Assembly: GCF_000419525.1 (NCBI RefSeq) | Contig: NZ_ATTE01000001.1 | Span: 1 to 64,000, forward strand | Origin: Leucothrix mucor DSM 2157 | GTDB lineage: Bacteria; Pseudomonadota; Gammaproteobacteria; Thiotrichales; Thiotrichaceae | Reading direction: 5' to 3' | Length of the DNA: 64,000 nucleotides | In this document: positions 9,198 through 17,539 of the stretch, piece by piece | How positions within the stretch are numbered: position 1 is the stretch's first letter | How the letters are laid out: the number at the start of each line of letters is the position of its first letter | Notes under the pieces: model-generated | What the model saw: the letters and a program-made list of their open reading frames with translations, nothing else | Told to the model about the DNA's origin: nothing | The model's database searches: none | Program-made: the position numbers and the translations under genes

Positions 9198-9229
9198 TGC
9201 GGAACTGGCGGTGCACCGCCAGTTCCGCA
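9198..9229. repeat. 32-bp perfect palindrome inside the dead transposase
   Basis: The arm TGCGGAACTGGCGGTG (9198-9213) is followed directly by its exact reverse complement (9214-9229), with no loop. It sits at the codons for the expected catalytic Glu of the IS256 transposase. The right arm encodes the conserved HRQFR segment; the left arm encodes the altered NAELAV segment. Confidence 0.95.
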
Positions 9230-9347
9230 TTAGTTGTATAAATCGCGGTACGCACGTCCTGCGGGTACTTAAAGTAGGTCGATAGCGTCGGCCATTTTAA
9301 CCGCCAGGACTTAATCACCAATGGGTATTTATCACCCCACTTAGCCT

Positions 9348-9356
9348 CCAGGTCAT
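9348..9356. repeat. Target-site duplication, left copy (IS66)
   Basis: CCAGGTCAT lies immediately before the left end of the IS66 element and recurs at 10893-10901. IS66 elements usually duplicate 8 bp, so one of the nine matching bases may be chance or an IS end base. Confidence 0.85.
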
Positions 9357-10892
9357 GTAACCCTTCACGGGGTTGCATTTAGGCCACAATTCGTTATGAT
9401 TAAACAATGAACAAACTAACTGAGGCGCTTTTCAATCACCAACTGCCCGCGGATCTGGCGGCGTCGCAGCGTCTCAATCGTCAGTTATTGGATTTAGTGA
9501 CCCAACTGGAACAGCGTGTCGCTGAGCTGGAAGACATCGCAGGCAGCGGGAGTTCTTCCAGAAACTCCTCCAGACCACCGTCCCAGGATTCACCGGAACA
9601 ACGGGCTAAGCGCGAGAAGAAGCCTAAGAGTCCTCGCAAGCAAGGAGCCCAGCCGGGTCATCAGGGTCATCAACGCGTTCGGGTAGAGCTGTCTGCGACG
9701 GATGAGCAAGTTCATTACTACCCAGGCACTCAATGCACCTGTGGTGCGGTGTGTGATGTCGCTCAGGAGCCTTATCAGCGACATCAGGTCTTTGACCTGC
9801 CTGAGGTTCGCAGTCAAGTCACTGAACATTGTCTTTATGAGGCAATCTGTCCGGGTTGCCGCAAGCGTCAGGTGGCTCGCTTGCCAGACACGGTTCCCTG
9901 TGGGCAAATGGGGCCGGGACTGGTCAGCTGGATTACGCTGATGAATGGCGCTTATGCCTTATCGGTGTCAAACATTCAACGCTTACTGAAAGATCACTGG
10001 CAACTCGCCTTCAGTACCGGTGCCGTGAGCCAGGCCACCCGCTCGGTCACGGGATGGTTGCTGCCGCTGTATCAGCAAGTGGGTCAGGCGGTACGGAATT
10101 TACCCGTTGCTCATGCGGATGAAACCAGTCATTACCGCAATAATGAGCAGCGTTGGCTTTGGGTGCTGTGTTCCTCGCAAGTCGTCTACTTTCTAACGCA
10201 TCATTCTCGGGGTAAAGGTGCCGCGAAGGGTTTACTGGATAATTTTGAGGGTATACTGGTCACTGACCAACATGGCGGCTACAACGATTATCCGGTCGAA
10301 AAGCGCCAGCTTTGCTGGGCGCATATTATCCGTAAGTTTCGGAAAATATCAGAACGTGTGGGACGGGCCGGGGTGCTGGGGAAACAACTCTGGCGATTAT
10401 CCCGCTTGATTGTACACTGTCGTAATCGTTGGCGATCGGGCGGCTATTCTGATGCTGGCTACCACACACGAATGCGACGATTCAAACAGGCGATCCATAC
10501 GCTACTGTGCCTGGGGTGTGAGACCGCGCCCGCTGACCCGTTAAAAAAAGCCAGCAAAACAGCCAATCAGTGCAAACGACTGCTGGCGGATGAATCGATG
10601 CTCTGGACGTTTTTGCAGGATCGCGCGATTCCCATGACCAACAATGAAGCAGAACGTGCGATACGTCCTTATGTGATCTGGCGTAAAACCAGTTTCTTCA
10701 GTCAGTCTGCCAGAGGAGATCAGTTCCGTCCGGTGATTCTGACTCTGACTGAAACCTGTAAGCGGTTGGGCTTAGGCGTTTATGGACTATTGAGAAAAGT
10801 CTGTGAACAAGGCCTGTGTGGTGAGGCTATTACCGTACGGCTACCCTTAGGTCAGCACGCTATATCAGCGTAAGCCCCCCGTGAAGGGTTAC
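9357..10892 (+). mobile_element. Complete IS66-family element (single-gene, ISBst12-like)
   Basis: The element is 1536 bp with perfect 16-bp inverted ends GTAACCCTTCACGGGG (9357-9372, and reverse complement at 10877-10892). Matching 9-bp direct repeats flank it. It has only a tnpC-type transposase and no tnpA/tnpB, as in the ISBst12 subgroup. Intact ends, matching flanks and an uninterrupted transposase point to a more recent insertion than the IS256 copy it sits in. Confidence 0.92.
9407..10873 (+). CDS. IS66-family transposase (TnpC)
   Basis: A 488-residue transposase. The N-terminus has a leucine-rich coiled coil (about 20-45). A Ser/Pro/Arg/Lys linker (SSRNSSRPPSQDSPE, about 50-65) typical of IS66 TnpC follows. 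A zinc-ribbon-like region has CTCGAVC near 110 and CPGC near 150. The DDE core shows HADETSHY, TDQHGGYNDY, CWAHIIRKF and NNEAERAIRP, giving two Asp and the final Glu. The length is normal and nothing is broken. It starts 50 bp inside the left inverted repeat and stops 19 bp before the right end. It should be able to mobilise this element. Confidence 0.95.
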   Translation: MNKLTEALFNHQLPADLAASQRLNRQLLDLVTQLEQRVAELEDIAGSGSSSRNSSRPPSQDSPEQRAKREKKPKSPRKQGAQPGHQGHQRVRVELSATDEQVHYYPGTQCTCGAVCDVAQEPYQRHQVFDLPEVRSQVTEHCLYEAICPGCRKRQVARLPDTVPCGQMGPGLVSWITLMNGAYALSVSNIQRLLKDHWQLAFSTGAVSQATRSVTGWLLPLYQQVGQAVRNLPVAHADETSHYRNNEQRWLWVLCSSQVVYFLTHHSRGKGAAKGLLDNFEGILVTDQHGGYNDYPVEKRQLCWAHIIRKFRKISERVGRAGVLGKQLWRLSRLIVHCRNRWRSGGYSDAGYHTRMRRFKQAIHTLLCLGCETAPADPLKKASKTANQCKRLLADESMLWTFLQDRAIPMTNNEAERAIRPYVIWRKTSFFSQSARGDQFRPVILTLTETCKRLGLGVYGLLRKVCEQGLCGEAITVRLPLGQHAISA

Positions 10893-10901
10893 CCAGGTCA
10901 T
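10893..10901. repeat. Target-site duplication, right copy (IS66)
   Basis: CCAGGTCAT directly after the right inverted repeat; same as 9348-9356. Removing the element and one copy restores the reading frame AESALDDLEAKWGDK of the IS256 transposase, which confirms the insertion point. Confidence 0.85.
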
Positions 10902-11852
10902 CCAGTGCTGACTCTGCGGCATTGAGGGTTGCTGCTTTATAAACACACTTCAGGTCAGCCATAAACGCCTTCTGATTTTTAGAGCCCACATACTTCAGGG
11001 AATTGCGGATTTGATGAATGATGCAGTGCTGTATTTCAGTCTGAGGGAAGATCGTTTCGATGGCTTCCGGAAAGCCTTTCAGTCCATCAATATCAATACA
11101 GATAATCAGGATGTCCTGGACCCCTCGATTTTGCAGGTCTGTCAGGACGCTAAGCCAGTGATGAGCGCCTTCCTGATCCGATAGGTATAAGCCGAGGAGT
11201 TCTTTCTTACCGTCCACATTGAGGCCTAGAATGGTGTACACCGCTTTGCTGACGTAGCGCCCGTTTTCCTTGATTTTGTAATGAATCGCATCCAGCCAGA
11301 CAATCGGATAGAGCGCTTCAAGGTCGCGTTCCCGCCAGGTTTGTAGCTCAGGTAATAACTTATCCGTGACGGCGCTGATGGTGCCATTGGGTAGCTTCAT
11401 ATCATACATATCGATGAGGTGATCACGAATGCTTTGATAGCTATTCCCCAGTGCAAACAGCGAAATTACTTTACGCTCAAGCTCATCCGTTAAATGCGTT
11501 TGGTGCTTTTTAATGAGCTGTGGCTCAAAGCTTCCGGCCCGATTCAGACTGTAGGTGGCTATCCAGCTCAGCCTGCATCGCGGCTTCAGTCAGCTGTTTA
11601 ATCAGCGGCGTTAAAATGCCGTCTTTGCCACCGAGATCGGCCCCTTCACGCAAGGCTTTGAGTGCGGCATCCATATCGAAATTAATATTGTCTTTCATGT
11701 GTCACCCTTTTTAGCTGCAACCATTTAAAAAATTTATACCAATCAGTGCATTTGAAATGAGTCATGCAAGGTTGTTGGGATTTATGGGCTGTGGCATACA
11801 AACTAAAAATGCCCACGACCTAAGAATAAGATCGCAGGTAAGCTTATTGTTA

Positions 11853-12512
11853 TTATTTAAATCGAGCCAGTACGGCTTCGGCTTGTTGTTGGTTTTGTTG
11901 TTGTCTGTCTGGCTCGCCTTTTAGTTGTGCATCAATATCCTGCATCGCTTGCAGGTGATCATCAAAGCCCTCATGTTTCTGGCGAATCCGGTCCAGAGAT
12001 TCCTGCATTCTGGAAAACGCGTCGCCATGTTGATTGGCGTGTACTGAGATTTTCCCCATCGACTTTTGCGCCTGTTGCGTGGCTTTGGCCATGCTCAGTT
12101 CGCTGCGATATTGGCCCAGCACATAGGCCGTATTTTTCAGCTTTTGCAGTAGGGTGTGCTCGTATTCTTCCAGCTTATCGAACTGCTCTTGCTGGCGTGC
12201 CAGAAAGCTTTCCTGCTGTGCCAGCTCACCGGCTTGCTGCATGGCTTTGGCTTCATTGCCTTGCTCTAAGCTGCTGCGAATACTGGCTTCACGCGTTCTG
12301 ATCGATGCTTGTTGCGCATTGAGCTGGCGCTTCAAGCTAAGCTTTTGAGCGACGACCTCGGCCAAATGGTGCTTGGACTCGGTGAGGTTGGTTTCACACT
12401 CGTAAATTTCCTGCGACATAATCCGAATCGCATTGGTGTCGACTGCTGACTCCAGCGCTTCACGGGTTCCACCACGAATGGCGGTCGATAATTTGTAGAT
12501 AAGTTGCATCAT
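11853..12512 (-). CDS. PspA/IM30-family membrane-associated protein
   Basis: I place the start at ATG 12512, with AAGG eight bases upstream; an in-frame GTG at 12521 is less likely. The 219-residue protein is almost entirely helical, with long Gln/Glu/Lys/Arg coiled-coil stretches and an N-terminal amphipathic helix (QLIYKLSTAIRGG). This pattern fits PspA/IM30 (ESCRT-III-like) proteins, which bind stressed inner membranes; it most resembles the stand-alone YjfJ-type branch. No pspB/C/F genes are nearby. The upstream YiaAB-like membrane protein ends 10 nt before it, so they form one transcription unit. The Gln-rich C-terminus (RQQQNQQQAE) is unusual low-complexity sequence. Confidence 0.75.
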   Translation of the reverse strand: MMQLIYKLSTAIRGGTREALESAVDTNAIRIMSQEIYECETNLTESKHHLAEVVAQKLSLKRQLNAQQASIRTREASIRSSLEQGNEAKAMQQAGELAQQESFLARQQEQFDKLEEYEHTLLQKLKNTAYVLGQYRSELSMAKATQQAQKSMGKISVHANQHGDAFSRMQESLDRIRQKHEGFDDHLQAMQDIDAQLKGEPDRQQQNQQQAEAVLARFK

Positions 12513-12522
12513 GGCCGTCACC

Positions 12523-12795
12523 TTATTCCGTGTATTCTTTCAGGATTTTGTTGGTTTTCGCTTCGCTGATCTTGTGGATCAGGCTTTGTGCTTCGTGCTC
12601 ATCACGCATGGTTTTTGACATCATGATGGTGGAGCTGATCAGGAACAGAGAGTTCAGCGCCAGGTAACCTCTCATCAATAAGCTGCCTTCCATAAAGAAG
12701 ATAAAAGCGGCCATGGCTGCGATTGAGATTCCGAAGGTCAGCTTCACGAATAATAACCAGCTAGTCGAATTCGGTTGTAATGTTGCATCGCTCAT
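12523..12795 (-). CDS. YiaAB-type two-helix inner membrane protein
   Basis: The start is set at ATG 12795, preceded by GAGG at eight bases; 90 residues. Two transmembrane helices (about residues 17-36 and 43-60, the second containing LALNSLFLISSTIMMSK) match the YiaA/YiaB two-helix domain. A short charged cytoplasmic tail follows. It lies immediately upstream of the PspA-like gene, so a role in anchoring or signalling membrane stress to that protein is plausible but inferred. Confidence 0.7.
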   Translation of the reverse strand: MSDATLQPNSTSWLLFVKLTFGISIAAMAAFIFFMEGSLLMRGYLALNSLFLISSTIMMSKTMRDEHEAQSLIHKISEAKTNKILKEYTE

Positions 12796-13012
12796 AGTGT
12801 TTCCTCGCATCGTGTTGTTTTAGTGTGTTGTGTTTCGATGACTGAAGATTAGGTGAATAGTATTGATTGGAGCAACAAACATGTCGATAAATGAAAATTA
12901 CACGCCTTTAGGTATTATTATTCGATACTTTGTTTCGGTATTGTAAGAAAAACGGACAAAGTGATTGAGCGACTGCAAGGGAGGGGCTTTGTATAAATTC
13001 GCTTGTGCAGGC

Positions 13013-13753
13013 TCAAGTCCTACGCTGTTGGCCAAACAGGCGCTCGTAGTTCCAGTCACGCAGGCCGACTAATAAGGTATAGCCCTTGCGTTGGCCAATC
13101 GGCAGATCGGCATCATCTTTACTCAGCGTATCGAAATCTTTAGCGAGCTGCGCCATTTTACGCTGGAATAGGGCATTGCTGGCATCGCTTAACATGCCAT
13201 TGAGTACGACCAGTTTCTCCGTCTCACGGCTGAAATTCGTGCGGAAAAATTCAGTTTCAATCTTGGCTAAGAACAGCTTCATAATCGGGCCATCATCGCG
13301 CCACTTAAAGTTAGGCGAGACTAATAGCTTGATGCGATTACCCGGTAGCAATTCAATAATCCGCAAGCGATCCAGATGAATCAGGTGGCGAATACATTCG
13401 GCTTCGGTGAAGTTATAGCGGCTGGTAATATCCTTTAAGCTCCAGCGATTGAGCACATACACCGTGATCATTAACAGGTCGAGATTATCCGCGATTTTCT
13501 TTTCTTGCTCATGGGTGAGTTCGCTGATCGAGGTATTGTGTTCGGCTTGCATGGTGCGCACTAGGTCTGAAATCTCAATTTCCAGTAAGCCACAAATCGC
13601 ATCCAAGCGTTGCAGGGATAAGTTCTGTTCTGAAAACAAGCGCTTAACACTGGCCTCAGAAAGCGCTAAGCACTCAGCCACATCCGCATAGGTTTTGCCA
13701 TGCTGTTTTAGCAGGCGCTTTAAGGTGTGAATGAGGTTGGCGGTTTGCGACAT
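13013..13753 (-). CDS. XRE-type helix-turn-helix transcriptional regulator
   Basis: A 246-residue protein. An N-terminal HTH (about 8-60) has the pattern LLKQHGKTYADVAECLALSE followed by SVKRLFSEQNLSLQRLDAIC, typical of the Cro/CI (XRE) fold. The C-terminal 180 residues look like a winged-helix or ligand-sensing region (KDITSRYNFTEAECIRHLIHLDRL) with no named domain that I recognise. It is divergent from argD (140 bp apart) and may regulate itself or neighbours; targets are unknown. Confidence 0.75.
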   Translation of the reverse strand: MSQTANLIHTLKRLLKQHGKTYADVAECLALSEASVKRLFSEQNLSLQRLDAICGLLEIEISDLVRTMQAEHNTSISELTHEQEKKIADNLDLLMITVYVLNRWSLKDITSRYNFTEAECIRHLIHLDRLRIIELLPGNRIKLLVSPNFKWRDDGPIMKLFLAKIETEFFRTNFSRETEKLVVLNGMLSDASNALFQRKMAQLAKDFDTLSKDDADLPIGQRKGYTLLVGLRDWNYERLFGQQRRT

Positions 13754-13893
13754 AACGGAGCCTTTTTGATCGACTAGAATTAATAACCGCAGACAGAGTC
13801 TCAGGATGTTCGCGGCAGTCTATACAGCTTATTGATTGCGGTGTAGCATTGTCCATTACTAACACAAAATTCGCTGATTAATAAGGAAACCCG

Positions 13894-15069
13894 ATGAAGA
13901 CAGCATACGATTCAATCATGCAGATTGCCAAGCGGCCAGACATTGTATTTGAACTAGGAGAAGGCAGTTGGCTGATTGATAGTCAGGGTAACCGCTATCT
14001 GGATTTCATTCAGGGCTGGGCGGTGAATACGTTGGGGCATTGCCCACCGGAAATTACCGAAGCATTGACCAAGCAGGCAACGCGCCTGATTAATGCCAGC
14101 CCTGCATTTTATAACGGCCCGATGGTTGAATGTGCGGATATGCTGGTGAAGCATTCGGTATTTGATCAGGTATTCTTCGCCAATAGCGGCGCAGAGGCCA
14201 ATGAAGGCGCAATTAAGCTGGCCCGTAAATGGGGTAAGGTTAATAAGAATGGCGCGTATAAATTCATTACCTTTAATGGCGCATTCCACGGCCGTACGCT
14301 AACGACGATGGCAGCCAGTGGTAAAGCCGCGTTTGCACCGATGTTTGAGCCTAAAACACCGGGTTTCACTAAGGTTGATTATAATGATCTGGCCGCAGTT
14401 GAAGCAGCGATTGATGACCAAACGGTTGCGATTATGCTGGAGCCGATTCAGGGTGAAGCCGGCGTTATTCCAGCGGAAAAAGCCTTTATGCAAGGCCTGC
14501 GTAAATTAGCTGATGAGCACAATCTGCTATTGGTTGTGGATGAAGTACAAACAGGCGTTGGCCGTACTGGTCACATGTTTGGTTATGAAGCTTTTGGCAT
14601 CGAGCCAGATGTGATGACCTTGGGTAAAGGCCTGGGTGGCGGCGTGCCGATTTCTGCATTGCTGGCTAAATCATCTTGTTGCGTGTTTGAACCTGGCGAG
14701 CAGGGCGGTACTTACAACGGTAACCCGCTAATGACATCTGTGGCGCTGGCAATTCTGACACGATTGGCTGAGCCTGACTTTATGCCAATGGTGAATGCGC
14801 GCAGTGAGCAACTGACGAAAGAGCTGGATGCGTTGTCTGCGAAATTTGGTTTGGGTAAAGTGCGCGGCATGGGCCTGATTCTGGCGCTGGATACTGGCAC
14901 ATTGGATGCCAATGTGATTTCAGCGAAATGCATGGAGCGAAGAGTGCTGATCAATGCACCGCAAACTCACGCACTGCGTTTTGTGCCTGCGCTGAATTTA
15001 ACGGAAGCTGAGATTACTCAGATGGTTAGCACGCTGGATGAAGTGATGACTGAGATGACTGCTGCTTAA
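13894..15069 (+). CDS. argD: Acetylornithine/succinyldiaminopimelate-type aminotransferase
   Basis: A class-III PLP-dependent aminotransferase of 391 residues. It transfers the amino group between acetylornithine and 2-oxoglutarate in arginine synthesis (often also succinyl-DAP in lysine synthesis). Visible motifs are NSGAEANEGAIKLAR (97-111), the PLP-binding Asp in VVDEVQTG (D216), and the Schiff-base lysine in TLGKGLGGG (K245). Start ATG 13894 has AAGGAA just upstream. Length and motifs are normal. It stands alone, with no other arg gene nearby, and ends in a bidirectional terminator. Related omega-aminotransferases share the fold, so substrate specificity is likely rather than certain. Confidence 0.88.
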   Translation: MKTAYDSIMQIAKRPDIVFELGEGSWLIDSQGNRYLDFIQGWAVNTLGHCPPEITEALTKQATRLINASPAFYNGPMVECADMLVKHSVFDQVFFANSGAEANEGAIKLARKWGKVNKNGAYKFITFNGAFHGRTLTTMAASGKAAFAPMFEPKTPGFTKVDYNDLAAVEAAIDDQTVAIMLEPIQGEAGVIPAEKAFMQGLRKLADEHNLLLVVDEVQTGVGRTGHMFGYEAFGIEPDVMTLGKGLGGGVPISALLAKSSCCVFEPGEQGGTYNGNPLMTSVALAILTRLAEPDFMPMVNARSEQLTKELDALSAKFGLGKVRGMGLILALDTGTLDANVISAKCMERRVLINAPQTHALRFVPALNLTEAEITQMVSTLDEVMTEMTAA

Positions 15070-15092
15070 TCGTTAGGCTAGATTAAGCACAC

Positions 15093-15122
15093 AAAAAAGC
15101 CGCAGATGATTGCGGCTTTTTT
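15093..15122. terminator. Bidirectional rho-independent terminator (argD / msrB)
   Basis: Stem GCCGCA...TGCGGC flanked by an A-run on the left and a T-run on the right, between the convergent genes argD (plus) and msrB (minus). It can terminate both transcripts. Confidence 0.9.
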
Positions 15123-15148
15123 GATGGTGTCTTTTGGCTGTTAAGCGA

Positions 15149-15592
15149 TTAGTCCACTTTTTTCAGCGCGACCGCATTCATGCAATAGCGCAATCCGCTC
15201 GGTGGTGGGCCGTCAGGGAATACATGGCCTAGGTGTGCGCCACAGGTATTGCACAGCGTTTCGATGCGATCACTGGCCATACTGCGATCCAGATGATACG
15301 ACACGCCATTCTCTTTCAGCGGTTGGGTAAATGAAGGCCAGCCGGTGCCGGACTCAAATTTCTCAGTCGCGTCAAATAACAAAGTATCGCAGCACACGCA
15401 GCTGTAAATGCTGGGCTCAAACAGGCTACACATCTCAGAGCTAAACGGGCGCTCGGTGCCTTTTAAGCGAGTGACCTGAAACTGATCTGGCGTTAGCTTT
15501 TTACGCCATTCTGCCTCGCTCAACGTAACCGTCTTATCCGGTGTTGGATTGCCGTTTTTAGCAAACGCGAGCACATCTTCCCACTTAAGCAT
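15149..15592 (-). CDS. msrB: Peptide-methionine (R)-S-oxide reductase
   Basis: A 147-residue MsrB that reduces the R-epimer of methionine sulfoxide in oxidised proteins. Two zinc-binding CxxC pairs are visible (CVCC, and CNTC before GAHLGHVF). The hallmark GTGWPSF is present, and the catalytic Cys lies in RYCMNAVAL near the C-terminus (the common form is RYCINS). No signal peptide, so it is cytoplasmic. It is a single-gene unit convergent with argD. Confidence 0.95.
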   Translation of the reverse strand: MLKWEDVLAFAKNGNPTPDKTVTLSEAEWRKKLTPDQFQVTRLKGTERPFSSEMCSLFEPSIYSCVCCDTLLFDATEKFESGTGWPSFTQPLKENGVSYHLDRSMASDRIETLCNTCGAHLGHVFPDGPPPSGLRYCMNAVALKKVD

Positions 15593-15797
15593 TGTCAGTC
15601 CCTCGATTATGATAATTAAGGTTGGATTTTAGCACAGGCAGTATTTGCAAATGCAAATCCCATGGTGTAATTCTGCCATCACCAAATAAACACGGTCTAA
15701 ACCTTGTATCTGGGTAAACCAGCTTTTAAGATGAATTCAAATCAGCACGAAGTGATAAAATTCCCCCCAGTTGTGGCGTATAAAGAGGCTTAATAGT

Positions 15798-16589
15798 TTG
15801 GAATGGATTTCAATTATTATTGGCGTAGCAGGCTTTCTGTTTGGCATTTATGCCTATCTGAAAAATCGCTCAGTCAAAGCGTTAACCGTGATTTACTCCA
15901 ATACGCTCATCGAAGCCAATAGCCCCGCAGGCGTTGAATTAGTCTTTTTGGAAACGCCGGTTTCTCACTTTATTCGCTATCAAATCACGCTGTTTAATCA
16001 CGGCAATAAGACGCTATACCCACAGGATTTTCGCGAACCGTTTAAGCTCGGCTTCGAGAATATGGAGTTGGTTTCACACACTGAGCAGTTTGCCAGTGAG
16101 GATGTGAATCCGGTATTTGTTGAGAAAGCGCATGATCTGGTGGTTAACTTTGATCATATCGCGCCGAATCAACACATCACCTTTGAAGTGCTGGCGGGTA
16201 CACATAGCGCCAAATTACTGCCGCCAGTGTGTAAGGCTGAAATTTTAGAAGGCCAGCCGATAGCATTTCACCAGCAGGTATTTTTTGAGGAAGATAACCG
16301 CCATTATCAGGCGCTGAGTAGTCATCTGGGCATGGTTTTAGGTTCCGGCCTGATCGGGCTTGTGCTACTGATTATTGCTGGCTTTAGTAAATATGAATCG
16401 TTAGCTGCCGTGCAATCAGCGGCCATCATCACTAAGCTTGAGCTGTTATGTCGGGTGGAATCCGTTCCCATGTTTATGGTGTTCATGGTTTCCTTGGTAC
16501 TGCTGTTTTACGCTTATGAAGCCGCCAAAGTGCTAAAGCCAAAATTACGACGTTATAAGTTTGAGCAGTTTATCCAACATGAATCATAA
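15798..16589 (+). CDS. Hypothetical membrane protein, three predicted helices
   Basis: The start is most likely TTG 15798, since AGAGG lies eight bases upstream and the protein then begins directly with its first membrane helix; TTG 15771 is the alternative. About 263 residues: helix 1 at 3-22 (SIIIGVAGFLFGIYAYL), a beta-rich soluble domain (about 30-170), helix 2 near 180-198, and helix 3 near 222-242. A basic C-terminus follows. The soluble domain resembles those of membrane proteins with an extracytoplasmic beta domain, but I recognise no family. It overlaps the next gene by 11 nt. Confidence 0.6.
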   Translation: MEWISIIIGVAGFLFGIYAYLKNRSVKALTVIYSNTLIEANSPAGVELVFLETPVSHFIRYQITLFNHGNKTLYPQDFREPFKLGFENMELVSHTEQFASEDVNPVFVEKAHDLVVNFDHIAPNQHITFEVLAGTHSAKLLPPVCKAEILEGQPIAFHQQVFFEEDNRHYQALSSHLGMVLGSGLIGLVLLIIAGFSKYESLAAVQSAAIITKLELLCRVESVPMFMVFMVSLVLLFYAYEAAKVLKPKLRRYKFEQFIQHES

Positions 16590-17535
16590 TAATGCACCGA
16601 TGAACTTGGGCAATGGTCACCTCGATACCTTGCTGCCGTATTTATTTCGACCCATTAAAAAGCAAGCCTACCAGCGGGAGCGCATTGAAACGCCGGATAA
16701 TGATTTTCTGGATTTAGATTGGGTAAAGGGCGGTCATCGCAAACTGTTGATTATCTCGCATGGCCTTGAGTCCAGCTCCAAAGCGCAATACGTGCAGGGC
16801 ATGGCGGACTTATTTAAACAGCATGAGTTTGATGTGTTGGCATGGAATTACCGAGGCTGTTCTGGCGCGGTCAATCGCACCATGAAATATTATCACTCCG
16901 GTGCCAGTGAGGATTTGGCAACGGTTGTCGAGCATGTAGAAAGCCTGCAAGCCTATGATTCGGTATTTTTGATGGGCTTTAGTCTCGGTGGCAATCTAAC
17001 ACTGAAATATGCTGGTGAGCAGAGCGATGCCATTGCCGAGTCCATCAAAGGCGTGTGCGTGTTTTCAACACCGTGTTACCTCAAAACGGCGAGCCATCAA
17101 TTGGCTAAGGGCTTCAATAAAATCTACACGCAAAATTTTGTACGAAGCCTCAAGCAAAAAGTCTATGACAAGCGTGCTTTGCTGGAAGCCAATGGTTTTG
17201 ATCTTGCGGATATCGACAAGCTAAATAGCCTGCCAACGTTTGATGATGTGTTTACTGCGCCGATGCATGGTTTTAAAGATGCGGATGACTATTATCAGCA
17301 GTGCAGTGCCACGTTTTTTATGCCCGATATTCGCGTACCGACCTTAATTGTGAATGCGGCTAACGATCCCTTCTTATCGAAAGAATGCTATCCCTATCAG
17401 TTAGTCGACGATAATCCCTGCTTGCAGATGGAAGTACCAAAGCACGGCGGCCATGTTGGCTTTTACCAACCACTCAAAGGCAATGTGATGTGGTCGGAAG
17501 CGCGTGCTTTGGCATTTGTTCAGAGCTTGCTATAA
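16579..17535 (+). CDS. YheT-family alpha/beta hydrolase
   Basis: The start is set at ATG 16579, inside the upstream gene. About 318 residues. It has the features of the YheT/ABHD1-3 group: N-terminal NGHLDTLLPYLF, an oxyanion region in LLIISHGLESSSKA, WNYRGCSG, the nucleophile elbow GFSLGGN, an Asp in NAANDPFL, and a His in KHGGHVGF. These give a complete Ser-Asp-His triad. YheT proteins are cytoplasmic or membrane-associated esterases of unsettled substrate. It is translationally coupled to the preceding membrane protein and ends 4 bp before the convergent alpha-E gene. Confidence 0.85.
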   Translation: MNHNNAPMNLGNGHLDTLLPYLFRPIKKQAYQRERIETPDNDFLDLDWVKGGHRKLLIISHGLESSSKAQYVQGMADLFKQHEFDVLAWNYRGCSGAVNRTMKYYHSGASEDLATVVEHVESLQAYDSVFLMGFSLGGNLTLKYAGEQSDAIAESIKGVCVFSTPCYLKTASHQLAKGFNKIYTQNFVRSLKQKVYDKRALLEANGFDLADIDKLNSLPTFDDVFTAPMHGFKDADDYYQQCSATFFMPDIRVPTLIVNAANDPFLSKECYPYQLVDDNPCLQMEVPKHGGHVGFYQPLKGNVMWSEARALAFVQSLL

Positions 17536-17539
17536 GGCA

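Larger units (their letters stand above)
8992..11698 (-). mobile_element. Defective IS256-family insertion sequence, interrupted by an IS66-family element
   Basis: The transposase gene reads on the minus strand from 11698 to 9022 and is split by IS66 at 9357-10892. A plausible terminal repeat (GGGTGTTCAAAATTCTGTGT at 8992-9011) lies just past the transposase stop, as expected for this family. I could not find the matching inverted end upstream of the transposase start (11699-11850), so the right boundary is given only as the start codon and that end may be deleted. Confidence 0.8.
9022..11698 (-). pseudogene. IS256-family (mutator-type) transposase, broken
   Basis: Three pieces join into one IS256-type transposase. 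The N-terminus (11698-11525) starts MKDNINFDMD and runs into a stop after 57 residues. The middle, in another frame, runs from GSFEPQLIKKHQ through VWLDAIHYKI to AESALDDL just right of IS66. The C-terminus (about 9350-9022) runs from EAKWGDKYPLVI to the end. Three lesions are visible. A deletion with frameshift near 11530-11540 removed the segment normally linking DSHLQSES to NGSFEPQ. The IS66 insertion is the second. The third is TTNAELAVHRQF where the family has TTNAIEAVHRQF, so the catalytic Glu position is Leu. The Asp of the VWLDA motif is intact. The gene cannot encode an active enzyme. Confidence 0.9.

Noticed and set aside
11699-11852. Right inverted end of the IS256 element
   Set aside because: I searched for the reverse complement of GGGTGTTCAAAATTC upstream of the transposase start and found no convincing match, so no right end is annotated.
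12811-13012. Sigma-54 promoter expected for a PspA-type gene
   Set aside because: No TGGCAC-N5-TTGC-type element was found on the minus strand upstream of 12795.
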